Below are positions 1 through 6,767 of a stretch of 10,556 nucleotides of DNA, piece by piece. The translations under genes and the position numbers were made by a program. Under the pieces are notes generated by a model, which had not been told where the DNA came from, made no database searches, and saw nothing but the letters and a program-made list of their open reading frames with translations. The stretch's first letter is position 1; every line of letters begins with the position of its first letter. The stretch is from positions 1 to 10,556 of the forward strand of contig JBEKUI010000224.1 in the NCBI GenBank assembly GCA_049515175.1, written 5' to 3'. The DNA is from JACQNR01 sp049515175 (GTDB lineage Bacteria > Acidobacteriota > Terriglobia > UBA7540).

Positions 1-10
1 AAATGTTCAC

Positions 11-1633
11 ATGAATCGCAGGAATTTTCTGAAAAGCAGCAGCGTGTTGGCAGTGGCTACAGGTCTTGGAGCGAAGCAGGCTCGAGGATTCGTCCGGGCT
101 CACAATTGGGGTAAATACGACTTCGGCTCCGGCCCTCCCGTGACCGACCGACTGAATCAGGGACCCTTTCCACAATTTCCTCCTGACGCGATTATTCCCC
201 ACGATTACTTTGTCATGACGACAACCCCTTCAGAAGAGGTGGTGCCGAATTATGGTAAGGGGCTGGTGACATACATCACGGCCGACATGGGCACCGAGGA
301 GATCAAGTCGGACAACATTCCCCAGGCCATCGAAGATCTGGTTCGCTTTCCCCTGGGGCAGAAGCTTTACGTCCGCCCCACCTGGCGGGAAATCCAGCCG
401 CGTCCGGGCCGCCTGGATTTCCCCGATTACCTGAAGCTCACCTTCGACCTGGCCAAGCGCTACAACAAGCCCGTCGGCTTGCGGATTCAGATGAGTGCTC
501 CGGACTATCGCGAACCGTCCCTGCCGGACTTCGTGCGGGAGAAAGTGCCCATGGTGAAATTGACCGGCGAATGGAAAGAAAACCCGCCCGACGTACACTT
601 CCTGAAGAATCCGCTCGCCCATTATCAGCCGCGTTACGACGATCCGTTCTTCCAGGACGCCTTCCGGGAGTTGATCGGACTGCTGGCGGCAGAGTTTAAT
701 GGCAGTCCTCTGATCGAATACATCGACACCTTCATGTATGGCTTCTGGGGAGAAGCCCACACTTGGCCTTTCAGCAACAACCCTTTCCCCGATTACCAGA
801 CGGCGGAGCGGACTTGGGTGAACATGCTGGAAGTTCAGTTAGAGCATTTTACCAAGACGCCTTTGTTCACCAATACCCAGCCCGATTACAGTCAAGTCGG
901 GAACTCGGAAGTTCTGGACCGCACGGTGCGGAGCCACAACTGGATTCGCAGTGACACGATCTTCATCGAGAATGAGCAGATCGAAGCCTTGAGCAATCGC
1001 CCACCCTGGACCGCCGTGGCGATTGAACAGCCACTGCCGCCTGAGCCTACAGAAAAGCTCACCCTCTTCGAAGGAATCTCGCCGTCAGACGACATCATCG
1101 CGCACGTCATAGATGTGGGTGCAAATTACTGGTCGCTTTGGAACTTCCATGTTATCAAGCCCGAACTCCTCATGAGTTACTACCAGGCATTTCCCAAGGG
1201 GTTTGACACGATCAATCGGCGGATTGGCTATCGAGTCAGGCCGTCGATGATCTGGAGTTATGAGGATGAGGGGTATCTGGGGTTGATTGTGGGCTTCGCG
1301 AATGACGGGATCGCGGGGGTCCCCGGGGTGCTACGCGTGACGGTGCTGAGTAGTGACGGGAAGGTTTTGATGACTGGCTGCTTAGATCCCGGATATCCGC
1401 TGCCGGGGAAGATGCGCCAGGCGCAGTTTGTGCTGCCGAAAGGGACAAAGTGGGAGGGGTTGAAATTGAAGGCCGAACTCGAGGTCAAGGGAGTACGCCA
1501 CCTCGTGCAATGGACTTGCCACCAGAAGCTAAACGACGACGGCTCCCTCACCCTGCGTCCGAATGGACGGCACGAAGAGGCATCGTCACCGTATTATCCA
1601 GAGGGCTTGACATTCCACAGGCCACATGGGTAA
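11..1633 (+). CDS. Tat-exported TIM-barrel glycosidase-like protein (paralog A)
   Basis: 540 residues, family unnamed to me. The N-terminus MNRRNFLKSS is a twin-arginine motif (R3-R4) followed by a hydrophobic stretch to about residue 20, so export by Tat is predicted. Residues about 70-380 read as a (beta/alpha)8-like region. They include YQPRYDD (about 205-211) and MYGFWGEAHT (242-251), whose E248 sits where DUF4832-type and clan GH-A-like glycosidases place a catalytic Glu. A second candidate carboxylate is E325, just before NRPPW. Residues about 400-515 (RRIGYRVRPS, GFANDGIAGVPGVLRV) resemble the DUF4832-type C-terminal beta-sandwich. The start is fixed by the Tat motif; its ribosome site lies mostly outside the window. 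A tiny frame ending in TGA at 12-14 could be the end of an upstream gene. Compared with paralog C it carries about 20 extra C-terminal residues after LTLRPN. Hydrolase activity is inferred, not shown; the ORF itself is certain. Confidence 0.85.
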   Translation: MNRRNFLKSSSVLAVATGLGAKQARGFVRAHNWGKYDFGSGPPVTDRLNQGPFPQFPPDAIIPHDYFVMTTTPSEEVVPNYGKGLVTYITADMGTEEIKSDNIPQAIEDLVRFPLGQKLYVRPTWREIQPRPGRLDFPDYLKLTFDLAKRYNKPVGLRIQMSAPDYREPSLPDFVREKVPMVKLTGEWKENPPDVHFLKNPLAHYQPRYDDPFFQDAFRELIGLLAAEFNGSPLIEYIDTFMYGFWGEAHTWPFSNNPFPDYQTAERTWVNMLEVQLEHFTKTPLFTNTQPDYSQVGNSEVLDRTVRSHNWIRSDTIFIENEQIEALSNRPPWTAVAIEQPLPPEPTEKLTLFEGISPSDDIIAHVIDVGANYWSLWNFHVIKPELLMSYYQAFPKGFDTINRRIGYRVRPSMIWSYEDEGYLGLIVGFANDGIAGVPGVLRVTVLSSDGKVLMTGCLDPGYPLPGKMRQAQFVLPKGTKWEGLKLKAELEVKGVRHLVQWTCHQKLNDDGSLTLRPNGRHEEASSPYYPEGLTFHRPHG

Positions 1634-1856
1634 GGAGGCCCTCTCCACTGCCTGAGTTTTTCTTCCCCTCGCGAGGTTTTCCCTCCGACAAGGCCTGCGG
1701 CGCGATTTCGGCGGTCGGCTCCGGTCTCGCATTGCTATTTGCGTGACTCTCGACGGTTCTCAGGAATGGGATGCGATCAGCGATCCGAGGAATCGGTCGG
1801 GTGGCTCTGGGCTGCGTCACCCCTGTAATCCGCAAAAAATCTGCGTTGCCGCTTTT
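1634..1856. other. Non-coding spacer between paralog A and the insertion sequence
   Basis: No coding frame with convincing composition. There is a 10-bp perfect palindrome CCTCGCGAGG (1667-1676) followed by TTTT. It lacks a loop, so I do not call it a terminator. No 5' part of the glycosidase remnant found on the other side of the insertion sequence is recognisable here. Confidence 0.5.
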
Positions 1857-1872
1857 GTGTCCAGCTTTCAGG
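1857..1872 (+). repeat. Candidate left terminal inverted repeat of the IS
   Basis: GTGTCCAGCTTTCAGG pairs imperfectly (11 of 16 by eye) with the reverse complement of 3038-3053. The shared core is GT-N-TCCAGCT. The position immediately outside the transposase stop supports it; the short match limits confidence. Confidence 0.45.
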
Positions 1873-2965
1873 CTACAAACTCCTCGAGTCCATATTCGTG
1901 ATGCAATCCACCCAGAATCGGCTTGGCAACGACACTGCCATAGGGGGGAATGCGATACTGCGAGGTTGCCTCCGGCGGCAAATCCAAGGGAGGATCCGGG
2001 ATCCCCGGCCCCAAGCTAGAGTGAGGACGGCGCCTATGGTAATGGCCTACCCACTGTTTGAGAGTTCGCCGCAGGTGCTTCTCGTTCAGCGGAATCAAAA
2101 AGTCAAGGCATTCGCGCCGGATGCTGCCCACTAACCTTTCACAGTAGGCATTCGCTTAGGGCGCTCGGAACGGCGTCTTCAAAATCCTCAGACCCATCGC
2201 TTTCAGCGCAGAGTCCAACTCCCGTGAGTAAATGCGGTCGCGGTCATGGATCAGATAGCGATACGGTTCCTCTCCGGAGATCGCAACCCGGAACTGCTGC
2301 AGCGTCCATTCTGCCGTGGGATGGGCGGTGACATTGAAATGCGTGATTCGGCGGCATCCCACTTCCATGATCAGGAAGACGTACAGCACCCGGAACCTGG
2401 CGGTCACCGCGACGAAGAAATCGCAGGCCAGCATGGCTTGGGGGTGGTTGCGGACAAACGTCATCCAGCGCTGCGACGAGAGCCCCCATTGTGGCCCTGG
2501 GTGAGGAGGTGGCATATAGCGTCTGATCGTCCGGGGTGAAACCCGGATGCCCAACTTGAGCAGGAGTTCCGCTGCGATCCGCTCCTCACCCCAGGTCACA
2601 TTGCTTGCTACCATGTCCGCGATCAGCTTCTGCAGGTCGGCGAGAATTCGTGGTCGGCCTCGGGCTTTCGACTTCCACCTCCAAAACAGTCGAAAGCCTT
2701 TCCGGTGCCAGCGGATCAAGGTGTCGGGCTTAACGACGGCCAGAGCTTCTCGCCACGCAAACAGTCTGGAAAGCAACACAAGAGTCAACTTGGCAGCCGC
2801 CTCCGCCCGACGAGGTTTGACCCTGCGCTCAAGGTACAAAGCCAATTGCTTGCGGAGGAAGAGGGGGTATCCAGCAAAAGATCGAACATAGTCAGCAGCA
2901 CGTTGGACAGGAGATCGAGTTTCGGCATCAACGACAGGGTCGCATACCCCGGACCTTGTCGTCAC
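1868..2965 (-). pseudogene. rve-fold DDE transposase with one in-frame ochre stop
   Basis: Read from GTG 2965 (an in-frame TAA lies directly upstream, so no earlier start exists) the frame gives 269 residues, then TAA at 2158-2156. The same frame continues with ANAYCERLVGSIRREC to TGA at 1870-1868, 366 codons in all. The N-terminal part has the family's LRKQLALYLERR and WHRKGFRLFWRWKSK stretches and a helix-turn-helix-like region (about 105-150). The rve core has D182 in ACDFF, D241/D243 in IHDRD and E276 in YCERLVG. The stop sits six codons before E276, so the truncated product loses one catalytic carboxylate. Relatives commonly have Gln or another residue at this place (APQANAY-like), so CAA to TAA is the simplest origin. 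Without readthrough the gene is dead. Family-level assignment is confident, subfamily is not. Confidence 0.85.
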
Positions 2966-3037
2966 TTAAGGGTGGGGATCGGGGCGTACAGAATTATTGC
3001 GGACGACAGCGGGAAATCCGCACGCCACGTGTGATAT

Positions 3038-3053
3038 GGCGGGAGCTGGAAAC
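3038..3053 (-). repeat. Candidate right terminal inverted repeat of the IS
   Basis: GGCGGGAGCTGGAAAC on the plus strand is the imperfect inverse of 1857-1872; AGCTGGA is the conserved inner block. It lies upstream of the transposase start, as expected for an IS end. Confidence 0.45.
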
Positions 3054-3352
3054 GGGGCTCCGGAGGTTTCTCGGAGCTGCCGCGCCAGTTCCCGACCCTA
3101 CCAGGCGGCCGGCGGAACCGTCGTAGTGAAGCCGTCGAAAAGGCTGGGAAACGGGTCCGCGACCGTGCTCCGCGCCCCATCGCTCGAATCGAAGGAAGTG
3201 ACTTACGGAGGCGAGTCCTCCGACAATGCGACCGGTCTGATCGCTCCGCCTGAGACCACGCCGGTGGTCCCAGCCCCGGACGGGGAAGCTACAGCATCGA
3301 GCTTGCCAACGCCAGCCCCGTGCTGCTGGAGATTCCATCGCCGAATCGGTAA
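3054..3352 (+). pseudogene. C-terminal remnant of a GH79-type glycoside hydrolase (frameshifted)
   Basis: From about 3105 one plus frame reads GGTVVVKPSKRLGNGSATVL, then RAPSLESKEVTYGG, resembling the C-terminal beta domain of GH79-type glycosidases (APSL...VT-GG pattern). At the G run 3282-3285 the frame is lost. One added G restores DGGSYSIELANASPVLLEIP followed by PNR and TAA (3350-3352), which matches the usual last strand of that domain much better than the unshifted reading. No start, catalytic barrel or 5' part is present; the remnant begins right at the IS right end. The part between 3054 and about 3105 is not recognisable. This is inferred from motif memory and needs a profile search. 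If it is real, a second glycosidase once stood upstream of the sugar kinase operon. Confidence 0.45.
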
Positions 3353-3378
3353 AGTTCAGAAATGATTCGTCAAATCCC

Positions 3379-3407
3379 TTGACGGGAGTTTTGTCTCGGC
3401 ATATCTT
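3379..3407 (+). promoter_or_regulatory. Candidate sigma70-type promoter for the kinase-permease operon
   Basis: TTGACG (3379-3384) and TATCTT (3402-3407) are separated by exactly 17 bases. The -35 matches 5 of 6 and the -10 matches 4 of 6 consensus positions. It lies on the coding strand about 310 bases before the kinase start, implying a leader of roughly 300 nucleotides. Confidence 0.45.
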
Positions 3408-3427
3408 CTTTTGTCCAAAAAGGTGTG

Positions 3428-3459
3428 GCGCCGAGCCTGAGCGGCGCGCGGATGTCCGC
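3428..3459 (+). other. Two adjacent GC-rich stem-loops early in the putative leader RNA
   Basis: GCGCCG (3428-3433) pairs with CGGCGC (3442-3447) around an 8-base loop. Directly after it, GCGGA (3448-3452) pairs with TCCGC (3455-3459). They begin about 20 bases after the -10 box. I do not recognise a known riboswitch. Confidence 0.3.
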
Positions 3460-3661
3460 CACCGAAGGCGTGAGCGTGTAAAAAACCGGTACGACGGCTG
3501 GAACGCGAGGTCCGAAAAAGCCGGCTCACGGAGTCCCGATGACGAGATGGTCCCGCAGGCCGCGTAAGGTCCGGAAGGGTTCGCTTGCCTTACGGCAGCG
3601 CGGGAAGCTGCTTGTGCGCTCTGATACGCCGATGCTGCCGATGCGGACGGTCGCTTCCGTC

Positions 3662-3680
3662 GCCTTGCTGCCAGCAAGGC
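3662..3680. promoter_or_regulatory. 19-bp perfect palindrome, candidate repressor operator
   Basis: GCCTTGCTG (3662-3670), one central C, then CAGCAAGGC (3672-3680): perfect 9-base arms. It ends 38 bases before the kinase ATG. Size and symmetry fit a dimeric regulator site, but the one-base centre also allows an RNA hairpin. No regulator gene is in the window, so the cognate protein is unknown. Confidence 0.45.
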
Positions 3681-3718
3681 ACGTTGCGTCGTCCGTTCCT
3701 CGGTGAAGCACTAGGGAA

Positions 3719-4699
3719 ATGGCGGAAATAGTAACGTTCGGAGAGCTGCTGATCGAGTTTGTCGCGACCAGAATCGGACAGACCTTCGATTCGGCCGGAA
3801 CTTTTGAAGGTCCGTTTCCGAGCGGCGCGCCGGCGATCTTTGCCGACCAGTCGGCCCGGCAGGGTGCGTCCGTCGAAATCGCCGGCTGCGTCGGCCAGGA
3901 TGCATTCGGAGAGGCCATCATTCGCCGCCTGGCAGACGACGGCGTTTCGGTCAGGAGCGTTGTGAGATGCGCGGACCGCCCCACCGGTACCGCCTTTGTC
4001 GCATACGGTGCCGACGGCGAGCGCCAGTTTGTTTTCAATATTGCGCAAAGCGCGGCAGGGTTGCTCGACCAGAGCGGCATCAGCCCTGGTTTGTTCGAAG
4101 GGTGCCGCTACCTGCACATCATGGGGTCTTCTCTTTACAACAGAGGTGCGATCCTGGCGGCCCGCGGGGCCGCGGCAGAGGCCAGGCGCCGGGGAAGCCG
4201 GATCAGCTTTGATCCGAACATCCGGCCGGAGTTGATGGGCTCGCCCGAGGTGCGGGAGGCTCTGTGGGAGACCCTGGAGATCTGTGACATCTTTCTGCCC
4301 AGCGAATCCGATCTGCGTTTTTTCCATCCGGGCCTCAACGGCGATGAGGTGATCAAGAGGATTCTCGACCGGCCGTCTCTGGAAGCAGTAATTCTGAAGC
4401 GGGGGGCCGCGGGAAGTTCGTACGTTGACCGTAAGCGGCGTATCGAGGCGCGGGCTTTCGAGGTGACGGAGATCGACCCGACGGGCGCCGGTGACTGTTT
4501 TTGCGGCACTTTTCTGGCGTGCCAGGTGCTCGGCGCGCCCGTTGACCAGGCGCTGGTGCGCGCGAATGCCGCGGGCGCACTAGCGGTCCTTCGGCGCGGG
4601 CCCATGGAGGGAAACAGTTCGAAGAGCGACCTGGACAGTTTTATGGCGGAGCGTTCCGCTAGCCTTCCAGCGATGCTCGTCAGTGAGCGAGTCTCATGA
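3719..4699 (+). CDS. PfkB-family sugar kinase, tagatose-kinase-like
   Basis: 326 residues, normal length for the ribokinase/PfkB family; cytoplasmic ATP-dependent sugar phosphorylation. The start MAEIVTFGEL is typical of the family. Instead of the usual GG it has PFPSGAPAIFADQ (33-44), then GCVGQDAFG (56-64), FDPNIRP (164-170) and the anion-hole/catalytic motif DPTGAGDCF (253-261), with D259 the expected base. The SGAPAIF block and the C-terminal RRGPMEGNSS closely recall the tagatose kinase (TagK) branch known from Agrobacterium; fructose, 2-keto-3-deoxygluconate or another ketose are alternatives. It overlaps the permease start by four bases, so the two are translationally coupled. The ribosome site is poor: AGGGA is only about one base from the ATG, GGTGA at 3702-3706 is about 12 away. 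A 19-bp palindrome and a promoter lie upstream. Kinase assignment is firm, substrate is inferred. Confidence 0.9.
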   Translation: MAEIVTFGELLIEFVATRIGQTFDSAGTFEGPFPSGAPAIFADQSARQGASVEIAGCVGQDAFGEAIIRRLADDGVSVRSVVRCADRPTGTAFVAYGADGERQFVFNIAQSAAGLLDQSGISPGLFEGCRYLHIMGSSLYNRGAILAARGAAAEARRRGSRISFDPNIRPELMGSPEVREALWETLEICDIFLPSESDLRFFHPGLNGDEVIKRILDRPSLEAVILKRGAAGSSYVDRKRRIEARAFEVTEIDPTGAGDCFCGTFLACQVLGAPVDQALVRANAAGALAVLRRGPMEGNSSKSDLDSFMAERSASLPAMLVSERVS

Positions 4700-5997
4700 A
4701 ACTGAGTGCTGATTCGGAAAAGGCGCCTCTCGTCGCACCCGGGAATCTCGCACCATTCATTATGGTGACGGTCCTGTTTTTCCTTTGGGGCGTGCCCAAC
4801 AACCTGAACGATGTGCTGATTCGCCAGTTCATGAAGTCTTTTGTGCTCAATCGATTTCAGGCCGGCCTGGTGCAGTCCGCTTTCTATCTGGGCTATTTCC
4901 TGTTTGCGCTTCCCGCCGCGTTATTCATGCGCAGGAGAGGTTACAAGGCCGGATTCGTTACCGGGCTGATGCTGTTCGGTCTTGGCACATTTCTGTTCTG
5001 GCCCGCAGCCATTGCCGCCAGATACTCTTATTTCCTGTTCGCGCTCTTCGTGATCGCGAGCGGGCTTGCGTTTCTCGAGACGGCGTCGAATCCGTTTATT
5101 GCTCAACTCGGGGATCCGAAAACCTCGGAGCGGCGGCTCAATTTTTCGCAGGCATTTAACCCGCTGGGTTCCATTGTGGGGATTCTCATCGGGACGGTAT
5201 TTATTTTTTCCGGAATTGAGCTGAGCCCGGAGAAGGTGAGCGCGCTCGAGGCCAGCGATCAGTACGGAGACTATCTGAAGTCCGAGACGTTCCGCGTGGT
5301 CCAGCCTTATATGATCCTCGGGCTGGTTGCGGTGGCGTGGGGAATCCTGATTCTCCGGACGAAGTTCCCGGCAATTCAGGCGGAACACGAGGGAAGCGGC
5401 GAGGACCACGGACATGCCCGGGAGTTGCTGAAGTACCGGCACTTTCTTCTGGCCGTTCCGACCCTGTTCGTATACAACGGAACTCAGGTTGGTACGTGGA
5501 GTTACTTCATTCAATACGTCCAGAGCTACACGCACGAGCCGGAGAAGACTGCCGGATATCTGCTCACAGGAAGTCTCGCAGCATTCGGAGCCGGTAGGTT
5601 TTTCTCTTCGTGGCTGATGAAGTTTTTCCAGGCGAACCAAGTGATGGGGGTTTACGCTCTGGTGAATATCGTTCTCGTGACTCTTGGGGTGCTCTTCCCG
5701 GGGTGGCTGGGTGTGTGGGCAATACTGCTGACGAGCTTCTTCATGTCGGTCATGTTCCCGACGATCTTTGCGCTCGGTGTGAAGGAGTTGGGCCCGAACA
5801 CAAAGATTGGCGGGTCTTTCATCATTATGGGAATCGTGGGCGGAGCGATCCTGACTCCGGCGATGGGACTCATGTCCCAGGTTTTCTCCAGTCTCGCGAT
5901 CGCGTACCTGATTCCACTGTTTGGTTATGTAGTGGTCGCGTTCTACGGGTTTGCGGGATCGCGGGTGTCTCTGCCGGCGACGCGGAGCATGGAATGA
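4696..5997 (+). CDS. FucP-family sugar:H+ symporter (MFS, FHS family)
   Basis: 433 residues, close to the 438 of E. coli FucP; inner-membrane permease with about 12 hydrophobic helices. The N-terminal half matches FucP strongly: FFLWGVPNNLNDVLIRQF (28-45), RFQAGLVQSAFYLGYF (53-68), YKAGFVTGL (83-91), FLETASNPF (126-134) and LNFSQAFNPLGS. D39 and E128 correspond to the FucP proton/sugar residues D46 and E135, offset by seven. The C-terminal half keeps the MFPTIFALG and GGSFIIMGIVGGAILTP blocks. FHS members carry L-fucose, but also glucose, galactose or fructose. Since the partner gene is a ketohexose-type kinase and no fucose isomerase, aldolase or fuculokinase is nearby, a ketose or hexose substrate is at least as likely as fucose. 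The start ATG overlaps the kinase stop (ATGA). Confidence 0.9.
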   Translation: MKLSADSEKAPLVAPGNLAPFIMVTVLFFLWGVPNNLNDVLIRQFMKSFVLNRFQAGLVQSAFYLGYFLFALPAALFMRRRGYKAGFVTGLMLFGLGTFLFWPAAIAARYSYFLFALFVIASGLAFLETASNPFIAQLGDPKTSERRLNFSQAFNPLGSIVGILIGTVFIFSGIELSPEKVSALEASDQYGDYLKSETFRVVQPYMILGLVAVAWGILILRTKFPAIQAEHEGSGEDHGHARELLKYRHFLLAVPTLFVYNGTQVGTWSYFIQYVQSYTHEPEKTAGYLLTGSLAAFGAGRFFSSWLMKFFQANQVMGVYALVNIVLVTLGVLFPGWLGVWAILLTSFFMSVMFPTIFALGVKELGPNTKIGGSFIIMGIVGGAILTPAMGLMSQVFSSLAIAYLIPLFGYVVVAFYGFAGSRVSLPATRSME

Positions 5998-6080
5998 CGA
6001 GCGGCGGCGTGAGATGGCAGAATGGCCCCAGCCGTTAACCGAGATTCGCATTGATCGGGATAGGGGGAACGGTTGCCCGC

Positions 6081-6590
6081 TCACCCCTCCCACACCACCG
6101 TCTCCGGCAAGCCTCGCCGAACCTGACCGACATGCAGCGGCAGCACGATCCCGTATTCCATCAACAGCCCCCGCACCTGGTTGGCAAGTTGAGTCCGCCA
6201 ACCCACCAATCGGCTCCGTACCCGATGCAGCGCCTGGATGTCTTGCTGCTCAACCGACTTCCCGGGTACAAAGCGCATCTGCGGTCGGCTGACCGCTTCG
6301 CAGATGGCCTCGGCATCATTGCGGTCGTTCTTGTTGGATTTCACATACGGCTTGACGAACTGGGGCGCCATCAGTCGAACCGTATGGCCGAACCCACTGA
6401 GCCGCCTTGCCCAGTAGTGCGCTCCCCCACAAGCTTCCAGGCCGACCAGACACGGAGACAAATTTGCGAAAAACGGTGCGACCTGTTCTCGACGAAGCCT
6501 GCGTCGCAGCGCCACCTTCCCTTGCTTATCCACTCCCTGGACCTGAAACACCGGCTTGGCAATGTCCAAACCAATCGTTGGAACCGTCAT
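6081..6590 (-). pseudogene. IS110-family transposase, C-terminally truncated
   Basis: 169 residues from ATG 6590, chosen over the upstream in-frame ATG at 6638 because relatives start at MTxxxTIGLDIAK and a strong ribosome site AAGGGAGGG (6605-6597) lies six bases before it. The DEDD RuvC-like domain is complete: D9 in IGLDIAK, E52 in LEACGG, D89 and D92 in SNKNDRNDAEA. The following AICEAVSRPQMRFVP and LHRVRSRLVGWRTQLANQVR are characteristic, with the SNKND-type wording of the IS1111 subgroup. Homology stops near GQVRRGLPE and the frame closes with VVWEG, so the second domain with the catalytic Ser (about 170 residues in the family) is missing. The product should not transpose. The break lies about 90 bases after the permease stop. 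Confidence 0.85.
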
Positions 6591-6660
6591 GAATGGCCCT
6601 CCCTTCTGGGCGAAGGAGCTTACCTTGAATTCCTCCACTCCAGAAACCGGGATGGGTCCA
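6081..6660 (-). mobile_element. IS110/IS1111-type element remnant
   Basis: Half of an IS110-type element: intact 5' part of the transposase, lost 3' part. The left limit is set by the end of homology near 6090. The right limit is approximate, as this family has no or only short subterminal repeats and I could not place the end; the region after 6591 upstream of the transposase may still belong to it. Confidence 0.6.
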
Positions 6661-6678
6661 TTCCATTAGGTCACAGGC

Positions 6679-6722
6679 GCACGCCTTCGGCGAAGTTTAT
6701 GCTCGCCGCTTCTTCGGCGTGC
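6679..6722. other. Nested stem-loop upstream of the IS110 transposase
   Basis: GCACGCC (6679-6685) pairs with GGCGTGC (6716-6722). Inside, CGGCGA (6688-6693) pairs with TCGCCG (6703-6708) around a 9-base loop, leaving unequal internal loops of 2 and 7 bases. It lies about 90 bases 5' of the transposase start and 45 bases before the SprT-like ORF. It could be IS-end structure, part of a guide RNA, or a regulatory hairpin. Confidence 0.4.
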
Positions 6723-6767
6723 TGCTTGCCGAGCACTCAACAGCAGAAGAGATAGGACCATATAAAG

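Larger units (their letters stand above)
1857..3053 (-). mobile_element. Insertion sequence with rve/DDE transposase, inactivated
   Basis: About 1.2 kb element defined by a minus-strand DDE transposase (1868-2965) and a candidate pair of imperfect terminal repeats. The left end reads GTGTCCAGCTTTC from 1857; the right end, read on the minus strand from 3053, is GTTTCCAGCTCCC. The transposase stop lies only about 10 bases inside the left end and its GTG start about 88 bases inside the right end, the usual compact IS layout. No clear target-site duplication is seen next to these ends. The transposase has an in-frame stop, so this copy is probably immobile. The exact ISfinder family (IS481-like or IS3-like) was not determined. 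Confidence 0.65.
3353..3718 (+). other. Non-coding region upstream of the kinase-permease operon
   Basis: 366 bases without a convincing gene. It holds a sigma70-like promoter (3379-3407), two short GC-rich stem-loops (3428-3447 and 3448-3459) and a 19-bp palindrome (3662-3680). The long minus-strand frame across it (2994-3677) has low-complexity Arg/Ser/Ala-rich composition and no recognisable motif. Confidence 0.5.

Noticed and set aside
1667..1680. CCTCGCGAGG followed by TTTT as a terminator of paralog A
   Set aside because: The palindrome has no loop, so only about a 3-bp stem could form; too weak for an intrinsic terminator.
3452..3481. Short plus-strand reading MSATEGVSV before the kinase
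   Set aside because: Only nine codons, no ribosome site and no homologous context; chance reading in the leader.
2994..3677. 227-residue minus-strand open frame upstream of the kinase
   Set aside because: It spans the glycosidase remnant, promoter and palindrome, is Arg/Ser/Ala-rich and shows no family motif; low stop density in GC-rich DNA explains it.
4921..6201. 426-residue minus-strand open frame
   Set aside because: It lies opposite the FucP-type permease; its Arg/His/Glu-rich, motif-free composition is the antisense shadow of a GC-rich membrane protein gene.
1857..6660. A single composite transposon carrying the kinase-permease operon
   Set aside because: The two flanking elements belong to different families (rve/DDE and IS110), share no ends and both are broken, so they cannot form a classic composite transposon.
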